This document shows positions 33,301 through 42,470 of a stretch of DNA of 64,000 nt, in pieces (position 1 is the first letter of the stretch; each line of letters begins with the position of its first letter). Location of the stretch: assembly GCF_004379255.2 (NCBI RefSeq), contig NC_056042.1, forward strand, positions 16,477,901-16,541,900, in the 5' to 3' direction. The notes under the pieces were generated by a model. It searched no databases and had not been told where the DNA came from. It saw only the letters and a program-made list of their open reading frames with translations. The DNA comes from Salvia splendens. Taxonomy: Eukaryota > Streptophyta > Magnoliopsida > Lamiales > Lamiaceae. The translations under genes were made by a program, and so were the position numbers.

Positions 33301-33434
33301 GGAGACTCCTCCGACGTGAAATTCATTGGCTGGTCCGAGAGAGGGTCCTCGGCCGGCCGGAGGACCATTAGCTGGTCCGAGATGGTGCGCGGTTCTTCTG
33401 ACTCCGGGGGGGGATCCGGCAGGCGCTCCGGCAT
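30376..33434 (-). pseudogene. X ORF1: DUF4283 / zinc knuckle, several frameshifts
   Basis: Likely start ATG at 33,434 (MPERLPDPPP), matching MPDPSPQ of P1 and MPDDPTSE of R1. The frame breaks near 33,260, 32,630, 31,870 and 30,640. Pieces: N-terminal basic ARKSTPAP and RKRFVPSPMPEDKQLRKKIDFG; a TEKEKAEKIH repeat at about 32,090-32,180; DUF4283 (IYFSGAETQKLAESMGHAIV, YINAKHILIQCEDL, PMRVFKWSPDFDAY); CCHC knuckle CRECKHVGHASEVC; a Gly/Asn-rich tail and an acidic end. At least four shifts beside an uninterrupted ORF2 is unexpected in such a young copy. Confidence 0.85.
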
Positions 33435-33713
33435 GATCGAGAGAATGAGTCGAGTCACCAGCCGCTCCGGAGCTTTGTTCGTGCCTTAGCCAAGGGAGTG
33501 GGTTGGTTGGTGAGAATCCGAGGTCGGGAGGATGGTGGGTGGCTGGTGGAGCGGGGGGCGTGAGGGGGACCGTCGACAGTGGTGAGCCGAGCGAGAATGG
33601 GGTGGGCGGCGATGTGGGAACTCAAAACGTGGTGGGGGATTCTAGAGAGAAGGGAGAGCGTCTCTCTCTAACTTACAATTCTATCTCGATTTGTTTTAAG
33701 GAGATTAAAAGCA
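33435..33713 (-). other. X 5' UTR with terminal inverted repeat
   Basis: GC-rich untranslated leader. Near the element start (33,645-33,668) it carries GAGAGA...CTCTCCCTTCTCTC, able to form a hairpin and shared with P1 (42,232-42,253), R1 (53,582-53,607) and B5. The outermost 20 bases (33,695-33,714) match Gypsy RT sequence at 2,310-2,329 (see findings). No gene seen. Confidence 0.65.
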
Positions 33714-33811
33714 TTCCTCGGTGAGCTCCTGCCCATTGANNNNNNNNNNNNNNNNNNNNNNNNNNNNNNNNNNNNNNNNNNNNNNNNNNNNNNNNNNNNN
33801 NNNNNNNNNNN
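33714..33811. other. 26-bp resumption of Y, then assembly gap (72 N)
   Basis: 33,714-33,739 is the X target duplication plus gcccattga, matching X ORF2 sequence at about 29,225-29,248, so it is Y continuing. 33,740-33,811 are N. The sequence after the gap is a plus-strand LINE, so the 5' ends of Y, L1 and others are missing and the gap is probably much longer than 72 bp. Confidence 0.9.
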
Positions 33812-36800
33812 TTGGCATGTTGCTACTGAAGGCTCGCCTTGGATCATTTGGGGGAGACTTCACACATCATTCTTCGACGGGCGATAGGTTGGTAGTGAGC
33901 GCAACTCGACAAGCTCTGAATAAAATGTGGACTTTGCGCGAAGGCCTATTGAAGATGCAGATGTTCTTGATCGGGGTTCGATGGCTCGTGAATTTACTGG
34001 ACAAGAATTGCCTTTTCGAGAGCTCGATAGAGTGTTAGTGAATGAACTCTTGGGCACAATGCCTTTGAAGGCGACTAGAGTAAGCAAACTTACCTCAGGT
34101 TTCATCGGCCAGGCCCCGTGTTGGTCCGGTGCAGAACCCACGTTCCCACACTGAGGGCAGGACGTTCCATTTTCAAAATATGTGGGTTAGGCACGATGGT
34201 TTTGCTGATTTTGGTTCGGGGTGACTGGAGCCAACCAACCGGGGCTGGAGGACTTCTCAATCTTCAGATTAAGCTTGGCCGAGTTAAGAAAACCCTTAAG
34301 GAGTGGAATAAGGCTGTCTTCAGGAACATTCATGACAACCTTAGGGAAATGGAGGAAAAAATCGCGATGGCCCAAGCAGAATTTGAGGAGAGGCCTTCCC
34401 CGGATAACAGGGCAGAAGTTAACCGTAGCATTGCCATGTATATCCGTCTTCTCAAGATGGAGGAGGACTTCTGGAGACAAAAGGCGACCCTTAGATGGCT
34501 TGCGGAGGGCGACAAGAACACCAAATTTTATCAAAGCTGGGTCAAACAAAAGAGATTAAGGATGCACATCCACAAGATCAATGTGGGGGGAGAGAACTCA
34601 CGGAGGAATTGGAGATCAGGAACTCTGCCGTGGATTTCTTCCAAAACCTCCTTGCCCCGGGACCCCTCTCACTCCTGGAGCCGGATTTGGGCTTGATTCA
34701 GCGCCTCTCACCTTCTCCTGAAGTGGAAGCCCTACCGAATCCACCAAGCGCAGAGGAAGTGAAAAAAGCCGTATTTGACATCTCCGGAGATAGCGCCCCT
34801 GGACCGGATGGTTTCACAGCCACCTTCTATCAATCTTGTTGGGATACGGTCGGTATTGATGTTGTGGCCGCTATCCAGCAATTTTTCGAGGGAGCCTACC
34901 TACCCCGAAGCATCACGGCCACGAGCATCGTACTCATTCCGAAGAAGCTTGGCCCAGACTCGTGGAGTGATTATCGCCCCATTAGCTTGTGCAATGTTTC
35001 AAACAAGATCATCACCAAAATCCTCACAAGGAGATTATCTCCCCTCCTCCCTCGGGTTATTGCGCCAAATCAGAGTGGGTTTGTGAAAGGCCGGCTGCTT
35101 AATGATAACGTCCTCTTGGCGCAAGATATGTTCCATGAACTTCCGAGGAGCGCGCCGGCCCCCAATGTTGCGGTCAAGATTGATATGGCTAAAGCTTACG
35201 ACAGAGTCCAGTGGCCCCTATTGATCAAGGTCATGGACAGAATGGGCTTCCCCGCCAGATGGATCTCCATGATTGAGAGGTGTGTGGGCTCATGTTGGTT
35301 TTCGGTCTTAATTAATGGAGTTCCATCCGGGTTCTTCAAGTTATCTCGCGGCCTTAGACAAGGTGACCCAATATCACCCTCCTTATTTGTGATTGCTGCG
35401 GATTACATCTCAAGGTCTCTGGATAAACTTATTCTGGGAAAGAAGGAGATGATCTTTAAAGCCTCTCGGGGATGCATGGAGATTAGTCACCTCGCCTATG
35501 CCGACGATATTGTAATCTTCACCCAAGTGGCAGAAGTCCCTCTGAGGCAGCTCAGAGCTTGTCTTGATGAATACGCGGGAATCTCCGGACAGCAGATCAA
35601 TCTTGCAAAGAGTAACTTCTACATTGCCGAAAAACATGAGAGGTGTGCCGGCCTAATCCAGGCCGAAGGGGGATTCACTCGAGGTACCTTCCCTTTCCTT
35701 TACCTCGGGGTCCCTATTTATCGAGGTGTAAAGCGTACAGACATGTTTATGTTCATTCGGGAAAAGCTTGCCGCGAGGGTCACAGGGTGGGCTCACCGCC
35801 ACCTCTCGTTTGGAGGGAGACTCACCCTCATCAAGAGTACGCTCGAAGCGGTGCCACTCCACATCTTCCAAGCCATCGAGCCAACCTCCGGGGCGCTCAA
35901 ACAATTGGATCAGCAGATGACTCGGTTCTTCTGGGGATCGACAAGTGAGAGGAAAAAAACACACTGGATCGGTTGGGATCAGATCTGCCTCCCGACGTCC
36001 GAAGAAGGGCTCGGAGTTCGAAAAACCAAAGAAGTACTCCGAGCCTTTAGCATTAAGTTATAGTGGATATTCCGAGAGCAAAGCTCACTCTGGGCTAGAT
36101 ATATGATGATAAAATATTGCAAGAAGGTCTCCCCCCTTGCGGCCAACCCCTCCGGGCATAACAGCCCAACTTGGAAAAGACTCATGCGCACAAGACATCA
36201 GGCGAATCCTCACATTCGATTTGTGGTGGGGGTAAAGGGGAAATCTACTTTTGGGATGACATTTGGGTGGGTGATTCCACTCTTCGGTCCCTTACTTTTG
36301 ATGATAGAGGCAACCACACTTCCCGGGTCGAAGAATTCCTCAGGGATGGCGAGTGGAATGAAGCCAAGCTCCAACAACTCCATGACCAGGCCGGGCTACC
36401 ACAACAGGTTATTTCTCAGATCCTCGACACCCCGGTCATTGCAGGGGAGCCAGACACGCCGAGGTGGTCCCTTTCTAGCCTCGGAGAATTTACGCTAGCA
36501 ACAACATGGGACACTATCCGCACACATAGACCGAGGATACAAGGGCTCGAAGACATTTGGAGGGCTGGCCTAACCAACTCTATTGCAATCTTCAACTGGC
36601 GCCTTCTGTCGAATCGAATCCCGGGTGATACTAAACTCCAATGGAGGAAGATCGACTTGGCCTCAAAATGCCAATGCTGCCCAAGGAATCCGAGCACCGA
36701 ATCCCTTCAGCACCTCTTCATCCAAGGTCGGGGAGCAACTAGTGTGTGGCGGGAATTCGACGGGTGGTTCGGGGGATCGGTACCTCCCCTACGGATTAAC

Positions 36801-37619
36801 GACACCATTCCGGATCGGCTTGAGACCTGGTCGCATCGGATGCAACAACAAGACCCGAAACACCTTTGCCGAGTAACGCCATACCTCATCCTGTGGTTCC
36901 TTTGGGCGGAGCGAAACAGAAACCTGCATGAGCAAGTCCAATTCAAACCGTACAATGTGGTGTGGCAAGTTCAGATGTACATTTACAATAACATGACTAA
37001 CGGGATCATTAAGCCGAAGCACTGGAAGGGAGTGCAAATGGGCATGAGTATTCCGAGCCACCCTGCCTCAAGACGGCCGAGACCACTGGTGACGTCTGTT
37101 AAGTGGCACCCCCCTGAAGGCCCGTGGATTAAAGTCAATACAGACGAGGCATACACTGGGGCACCGGACAGAGCGGGAGGGGGAGGAGTGGTACGCGACT
37201 GGTCCGGAAAGTTGCTCGCGGCCTTCTCAACCCCCCTTGACGCACACTCAGCCCTAGAGGCCGAATTGATGGCTGCTCATCATGGACTTGAGCTTGCGAG
37301 GGTACATGAGCAACCTATTTGGATCGAGACGGACTCAGAACAAGCCGCCAAACTCCTCAATGGCTTTACGTGGGGACCGGCACATCTCCGCCGGGTCATG
37401 GCGCGAATTTTCCTCTTCAAGCGCCGGTACCCCATGCGCGCCTCCTTTATCCCCCGGGAGGGGAATCAAGCGGCGGACCTGCTCGCTAAGATGGGCCTTG
37501 GCCAGCAATGCTTCCTCAGGTTCTCCGCCCAAACAGCCCCAAGACCCCTAAAGGACATCATTAGAATGGAAGAAATGGGAATACCCAACATTCGAGTTCG
37601 GTCGGAAGAACACGAGTAG
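33812..37619 (+). pseudogene. M1 ORF2, mostly open, several breaks
   Basis: The endonuclease end is badly decayed (33,812-34,200, only GGDF and scattered matches). The linker reads EMEEKIAMAQAEFEE and MEEDFWRQKATLRWLAEGDKN. A shift near 34,590 precedes the RT, open from about 34,600: GDSAPGPDGFTATFYQ, LIPKK, DYRPISLCNV, KIDMAKAYDRVQW, GLRQGDPISP, LAYADDIVIF. A TAG at 36,061 replaces a Trp codon (WWRF block). After a shift near 36,230 it is open to 37,619: YFWDDIWVG, zf-RVT (CQCCPRNPSTESLQHLF), RNase H with VNTDEAY, LEAELMA, IETDSEQ, AADLLAK. Nonfunctional. Confidence 0.9.
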
Positions 37620-37869
37620 CACAGTTGCCGAGGAAGGATGGAGTGTTTTATCTTTTGATTTTGTTCATTTGTATCTTGTCTCTTGGAAGGGAGTATGATG
37701 AGGTCCGGGTTGTGGGATCCGGACCGCTTTCTACTCCTAATCTTTGTGTTGGCACACCACTTTTGGGTGTGGCCAGGATCTGTATTAAGCCTCTTATGAA
37801 ATATAGGGATGAGGGACCCACGAACCCTCCACCGTAAAGGTGTTTGGTTAAAAAAAAAAAGAAAAAAAA
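33812..37869 (+). mobile_element. LINE M1
   Basis: Plus strand, starts inside the endonuclease region after the gap. 3' UTR 37,620-37,850 with stem-loop CACC-GTAAA-GGTG, A-tail 37,851-37,869 (one G). The 3' flank is B3 sequence. The 5' end is in the gap, so no target duplication can be read. Confidence 0.9.
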
Positions 37870-40086
37870 TGATCTTCGAAATGGCCGAGGAGCTACTCGC
37901 CGGGAAAAATGATGAGGAGACGGCGTCACCGGAAGGCGAGTAGCCTTCCGATGGGTATACGATGAGAACGTTTGCTCAAATGGCGAGGCCGGGCCCCTTC
38001 GAAGCAGCTACTGGTCACTTACTCCTTCTCGACCATGAACGGTATTTTGCTACCGGAATCTCGGACGATGAGCTAGTCGACCCACCAGTCAAATCCGGTT
38101 TCCGGGAGGTAGTTGAGCCGATGAAGGAGTCGACAGCAAAGATGGAAGAAAAGAAGAAGAAGATTGCGATGGAAATGCTCAACTCCGAGGAGGTGGCCGG
38201 AATTTCGCCGGCACCGGCGAGCCGGAGTGAGCTGGACCACCACCCAACTGGTGCAAGTACAATACATCACATGGGTCCTAGGCTAGATGATGGGGTGGCA
38301 TGTGATGTGTTGGAATCATGTGACTTGCAAAAAGAGGTAGAGACAAAGACCACTTTGCATGGGGAAGAAGGTGTTGCTCCAAATGGGGAAAATGACAATT
38401 TGTACTCACAAGCAATACCATGTGCTACTTACCTCCACCTCGAGGCTGATGCACGCATGGAAGACCGTGCCCCCGTGGCACAACCGCCAGAGCCGTCACC
38501 GGAAAAGCTGGCACCGCCGGAATCTTCGCCGGAAACGCTGGCACCGCCGGCGAATGTGTGGAAGGCGGCAACGAATCATTCCAACCGCGGGGGGACCGGG
38601 GCCGTGGAGGGTTCATCGGCCCCAAATCGAAAGTCCGAGCCAATCCCCTTGGACGACGGCAAGACCAAGCCTTTGGGTACAGTTGGCTCTTTTGAAGGTA
38701 CGCCATCGCTCTCCTTTTCCGATTTTGAAATGGATTTTCTCTCGGAGAAGCTAGGGCTAGCTATTGTCGGGAAGTTCTCCCATTCACTCCCGTCCACAAC
38801 CCAAATTCAAAAAAGTCTTAGTGGCATGGGGCTAGTTGGAGCATTCACATGGAAATACTTGAATGCTAAGCATATTTTACTCCAATTTCAAGAGGTGGCC
38901 GATTATGCTAAGGTGCTAAATGGCCCTAATGGGAGTCTGAATTGGTATGTTGATTGCCATCCGATGAGGGTGTTCAAGTGGGCGCCGGATTTTGACACGT
39001 TCTTTGAGTCGCCAATTGTTGCCGTGTGGTGTAACATATTTGGTATACCGGCTCATCTCTATGAGGAATCGGCCCTCTTGGCAATCGGTAAGCTCCTTGG
39101 CAAGCCACTACAAGCCGATAATGCCACAATTCATCAAAGCCGACTCTCCTTCGCAAGGATTTGCGTAGAGATTGACATCTTTACTCCCCCGACGGAAGAG
39201 ATCATCCTTAATATCCGAGGCAAAGACTCGAGGTACAAAGTGGCATGGGACCGTATTCCATTGTTTTTTGATAATTGTAAACATGTTGGGCATGAGAAAG
39301 AGGATTGCCATGCAGCGGGAAGGAAGTCTCGGGGTAGAGACAAGGGTCGCCGAGCATCATACAAGGAGAACCTTTCAAGCCATGCCGCCAAGATCATCCA
39401 CCGTGAGTGGCGCCCAAAGGCGAATGGCACTCCATCGTCAATTGGACAGTTGGAGAAGTCCAAAGATTGTAACAATCACGCGGAGTACATCGAGGGTACA
39501 TTGGGGGCGGGATCGTCGAAGTCAAGAGTGGCTAGTAGGAGTCACCCAAATGTGGATAAGGATGGCTTCCAATTGGTGTCGAGGAGGAGGAAAGGAAAAG
39601 TGCATGAGGGCGATATGCACACCAAGGCTCCACACGTGGATGATTGGCATTTGAAGGAGAATGTTGCTACGGTGACATTTGGGAGTGTCCCATCGAGTGC
39701 GAATGACGCGAGCTTTAGCTCCATGAGTGTCGCATGTGGGCGCCCCAACCGGGAGATAGAAGGCCACATCGAGGACATTGATCCAGGAGGGCATGTACCT
39801 AGCGGAGGTATCCCTATTGCGGGCCTTAGCTAGGTGATGGACAGAAGTGTTGGGGATACAAAGATTGTATCAAATGGTAATTGGATTTTGAGAGTATATA
39901 GATGACCACCTCTAGTTGTTAGGGAGGCCCTCGTTGTAGTCTAATTTGTCATGCCTTGGCGACTCGTCACTTTTGGGCGACTCGGTGTATGTTTGTTTGT
40001 AACAAATGGTTTTGGTAATGCACAGGTGTGGGTCCGCCTCAACCCTCCGCCCTTTGCAGTGTGTTTGATTAAAACAAAAAAAAAAA
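37870..40086 (+). mobile_element. ORF1-only retroelement B3
   Basis: Plus strand. After M1's A-tail it starts inside the B-family ORF1 (MIFEMAEELL, equivalent to MVFEMADNLL of B4), then a 623-codon ORF, and goes directly into a 3' UTR (39,834-40,060) and an A-rich tail. There is no ORF2 and no space for one. The 3' flank (40,087 on) is Gypsy G2 pol, so B3 lies inside G2. The 5' end may have been cut off by M1. Confidence 0.85.
37962..39833 (+). CDS. B3 ORF1-like protein (DUF4283), open
   Basis: 623 codons. N-terminal half is low-complexity, acidic then Pro/Ala-rich (SPEKLAPPESSPETLAPP). DUF4283 spans about 245-420: SFSDFEMDFLSEKLGLAIVG, YLNAKHILLQFQEV, PMRVFKWAPDFDTF, VAVWCNIFGIPAHL, SFARICVEIDI. 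The zinc knuckle at about 445 reads FDNCKHVGHEKEDC: the first Cys of CX2CX4HX4C is lost (B4 has CANCKHVGHVREDC). The C-terminus is the B-family tail: DGFQLVSRRRKGKVHEGD, WHLKENVATVTFG, SMSVACGRP, DPGGHVPSGGIPIAGLS. Probably RNA-binding like LINE ORF1; function of the tail unknown. The upstream frame has a stop, so the true N-terminus is missing. Confidence 0.85.
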   Translation: MRTFAQMARPGPFEAATGHLLLLDHERYFATGISDDELVDPPVKSGFREVVEPMKESTAKMEEKKKKIAMEMLNSEEVAGISPAPASRSELDHHPTGASTIHHMGPRLDDGVACDVLESCDLQKEVETKTTLHGEEGVAPNGENDNLYSQAIPCATYLHLEADARMEDRAPVAQPPEPSPEKLAPPESSPETLAPPANVWKAATNHSNRGGTGAVEGSSAPNRKSEPIPLDDGKTKPLGTVGSFEGTPSLSFSDFEMDFLSEKLGLAIVGKFSHSLPSTTQIQKSLSGMGLVGAFTWKYLNAKHILLQFQEVADYAKVLNGPNGSLNWYVDCHPMRVFKWAPDFDTFFESPIVAVWCNIFGIPAHLYEESALLAIGKLLGKPLQADNATIHQSRLSFARICVEIDIFTPPTEEIILNIRGKDSRYKVAWDRIPLFFDNCKHVGHEKEDCHAAGRKSRGRDKGRRASYKENLSSHAAKIIHREWRPKANGTPSSIGQLEKSKDCNNHAEYIEGTLGAGSSKSRVASRSHPNVDKDGFQLVSRRRKGKVHEGDMHTKAPHVDDWHLKENVATVTFGSVPSSANDASFSSMSVACGRPNREIEGHIEDIDPGGHVPSGGIPIAGLS

Positions 40087-40089
40087 CTA

Positions 40090-40404
40090 GACTTACCTGG
40101 TGAGTTTAATGTAAGTGCTACTTTCAATGTTTCTGATTTATCTCCTTATGTTGGTGAATTAGATTCGACGACGAATCCTCTTGAAGAAGAAGGGAATGAT
40201 GGAGACACACCCAAGCTGATCTGCAAGGACAAAAAGATGGATCCATTGATCATTCCAAGTGGGCCAATTACAAGAGTTAGAGCTAAGAAGATAAAGGAGT
40301 CCATGTTGCTTTTAGTTGTTGAAATAAAAGCCCAATTACAAGACCATTCTACATTGGGCCAAGTGGTGAATATTATTCAAGTTTGTGGGTTGCCCAAGGC
40401 TTGA
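40090..40404 (+). pseudogene. G2 pol C-terminal fragment
   Basis: Open to TGA at 40,402-40,404. Same tail as G1 pol (LPGEFNVSATFNVSDLSPYV, TNPLEEEGNDG, ITRARAKKIKESM) with about ten replacements. The LTR begins inside it at codon 50, which again places the pol terminus in the LTR. Confidence 0.85.
40225..40237 (+). promoter_or_regulatory. polypurine tract of G2
   Basis: AAGGACAAAAAGA directly before the LTR start TGGATCC, parallel to 677-690 in G1. Confidence 0.7.
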
Positions 40405-40941
40405 AGTTTGGAGTCACTATATATCACATTTTGGAGGCCCAAATTGTTGATACATGATGCATTTTCGTCCAAGTTGGAGCAGCCAAAATGAAGGGTCTAT
40501 TTTAGTTACATTTTATGTTAAATAAGTGACTTTAGATATCCTAGAGTTACACCAAAGGTTTAGGAGTTACTTTTCTTTTATTATGAGTCTTTTTAAGTGT
40601 CTTAAGTTGTACCATTCTAGCCTATAAATAGGCTTGTATGCATGTCATTTGAGACACCATTGATCAAATACGAAAATAGACTTTGTCTTTGTGAGTTGAA
40701 TTCTCTTTGTAGAGTGTTTCATTTGTTTGGAACTTATCAAGATACTTTGAGCAAGATCTTGTGGCGTTCAACCATACCGAGGTTCTTGGCTGATCATATA
40801 GCCAACGGGTCGAGGTTTTCTAAGCTCTGGAAGTGGATCAAACCAGATTATCAATCAAGGGAGTCCGCTGCCAAACCTTATACGTGGGGTTCTTGGATCA
40901 ATATATCCAACGGGTCCTTCATCGTTTCCCAATCTATATCA
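40238..40941 (+). repeat. 3' LTR of G2
   Basis: 704 bp, TGGATCC...ATATCA. Same arrangement as the G1 LTRs, with TATA box CTATAAATAG at 40,622-40,631. The end portion (cgtggggttcttggatcaat and on) matches 7,727-7,783 in reverse complement. Confidence 0.88.
40622..40631 (+). promoter_or_regulatory. TATA box of the G2 LTR
   Basis: CTATAAATAG, conserved with both G1 LTRs. A 3' LTR promoter would read out into K1. Confidence 0.6.
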
Positions 40942-41527
40942 GCTAATGGCCATGATCCATGGCTTGGACATAGCCAAGGACTTTGGCCTACCAATTTGGC
41001 TCGAATCAGATTCCGAGCAAGCAATCAAATTGATCAATGGAATGGGTTGGGGGCCGGCATTAGTTAGGCAAGTTGTGGCGAAATTGATCCTGTTCAAGCG
41101 TCAACTAAAATTCCGGGCCACGTTCATACACCGGGAGGAAAACAAACCAATCGATTTCCTCGCACGAATGGGCCTAGAGCATGATATCGGCCTGCGGATG
41201 CACCCTAATTCAGCCCTGAGAGATCTCCTGGACTTCGTTCGAAGGGACGCAATGGGAGTTCATCTTATCCGAGACCTTGAAGGGGACGGACACTAGAGTC
41301 GGTGAGAGAAGATGGGTGATCATAGTGCCTTGTTGTTTACTTAATTGTAATTTTGAAGGGAGTATGATAAGGTCCGAATCTTGTTGGGTCGGACCGCATA
41401 CTACTCTTGGATTTTGTTATGGCACACTACTTTCGGGTGTGACCACGCTTTGTAATTATCCTCTTTTGAAATATAGGGACGAGGGACCCACGAACCCTCC
41501 ACCGTAATGGTGTTTGACTAAAAAAAA
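40942..41527 (+). mobile_element. LINE K1, 3' end
   Basis: Begins in RNase H where the G2 LTR ends; 3' UTR to 41,510 with stem-loop CACC-GTAAT-GGTG and a short A-tail to 41,527. The 5' part lies beyond G2 and is not in the window. Confidence 0.88.
40946..41296 (+). pseudogene. K1 RNase H C-terminal fragment
   Basis: About 116 codons, open: AMIHGLDIAKDFGLPIWLES-DSEQ (third acidic residue) through FIHREENKPIDFLARMG to the stop at 41,296. The first two acidic blocks are lost with the 5' part. Closest to the N1/X/Y group but clearly older. Confidence 0.85.
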
Positions 41528-42230
41528 GTGATTGATGTTTCAAATACGTTTTTAAGGAAAATAAAGTTTGCAAAGGGAATGTCATGCCATGTTTTTGTTT
41601 TGAGAAATGTCTATGTGTTTGTTTAGCAAGGGAGTTGTCCCTACTAAATCTATTGAAATCGAATTCGGGTCTGACTAGGGAGTGAGTCCCTAGCTAGTGT
41701 ACACCAATGGGGATCGTGAGCCGTCCTTTGGGTTGGCCGGTCCAGTGATTGAGTTTGTGGCCACATTCTCGTTTCACATTAAGTTGTTGATGTTGATGAG
41801 ATTGATGTTGATGTTGATGAGATTGATGTTGATGTTGATGTTGATGATTGCTTAGTGGGGAGTGAGTCCCTACTATGAGTTTAATCGAATTCGGGTCCTA
41901 GCAAGGGTGCGTTCCTACTCGGACTAGTAGACACGATGAGGACCGTGAGTCATCGAACGGGTTGGCCGGTTTTCATGCTCGTGGAAAGTAGCCCCCTTAC
42001 ACGGCACCGTAAAGAACAGATATGGCAGTTTCTTAAATAATTCAAGGAGAAATGGTTGGGTTTTGAAATGATGAGGAAAAAGGATTTGAGGATGAGTTGA
42101 AAGTTTGTGTTTGAGATATTTTTAGTGTCTCGGGCCTTTTCAATTTAAAACCCCGAGGTCACTCTATGGTGGCATGATATAACTGTTTTTATAAATTGTT
42201 TTGGCATTTGTCCACCGAGTGAGTACTTGG
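41528..42230. repeat. LTR-like DNA of another Gypsy element (G3), left part
   Basis: No coding region. It holds two diverged copies of a block with tcgaattcgggtc, a gtgagtccct-type phrase, cgtgagycrtc and ggttggccgg (about 41,640-41,745 and 41,860-41,970), separated by a GAT-rich array. It looks like a plant Gypsy LTR. Together with 48,715-49,100 it seems to be one LTR split by P1. Family assignment is an inference. Confidence 0.5.
41784..41850. repeat. (GATGTT/GAT)n microsatellite
   Basis: Imperfect gttgat / gttgatgag array of about 67 bp between the two diverged blocks of the LTR-like DNA. Confidence 0.85.
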
Positions 42231-42231
42231 A

Positions 42232-42253
42232 GAGAGAAGCTCTCCCTTCTCTC
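42232..42253 (+). repeat. 5'-terminal inverted repeat of P1
   Basis: GAGAGAAG (42,232-42,239) and CTTCTCTC (42,246-42,253) pair perfectly around a 6-nt loop CTCTCC. The same feature, slightly varied, starts X, R1 and B5. Confidence 0.7.
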
Positions 42254-42470
42254 TAGATTCTCCTTCCCAGCGGTCACCTCTTTGCTGGTCACCAGCCGTC
42301 GTTCCACCCACTTCCCACCACCCCGACGCCCCGTTCACTCCGTGAGAAGCCGACCCCAACCCCCCCTCCCTCGCCACTCCAATCCTTGAGCCTTCTCCTT
42401 GCCGGATTCGCGAGGTGCTTCCCCCCGAAACTACTCACACCGACCTTGCGAGCCCTTTACTAGGCCGGCC

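Larger units (their letters stand above)
25956..33713 (-). mobile_element. LINE X, full-length, inserted in Y
   Basis: About 7.76 kb, minus strand, with 5' UTR, ORF1, ORF2, 3' UTR, stem-loop CACC-GTAGA-GGTG and an A-tail of about 35 bp (25,955-25,989). Target duplication ttcctcggtgagctcct at 25,939-25,955 and 33,714-33,730. Because it interrupts Y, which interrupts L1, it is among the youngest insertions here. N1 and Y are its close relatives. Confidence 0.94.
40087..40941 (+). mobile_element. Gypsy element G2, 3' end (pol tail and LTR)
   Basis: Plus-strand copy of the G1 family: pol C-terminus (40,090-40,404), polypurine tract and LTR 40,238-40,941 ending ATATCA. The 5' side is replaced by B3's tail; the 3' flank is LINE K1 RNase H sequence, so G2 had inserted in K1. 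The rest of G2 is not in view. Confidence 0.9.

Noticed and set aside
33721..34038. Open frame across the N gap (also at 61,853-62,287)
   Set aside because: The frame is continuous only because N codons are read as unknown residues; flanks belong to different elements.
37962..39833. B3 ORF as a host DUF4283/zinc-knuckle gene
   Set aside because: It is followed at once by a retroelement 3' UTR with A-tail shared by five other copies; an element origin is simpler.
41784..41850. CRISPR-like or coding repeat
   Set aside because: Simple GAT/GTT microsatellite without spacers, in LTR-like plant DNA.
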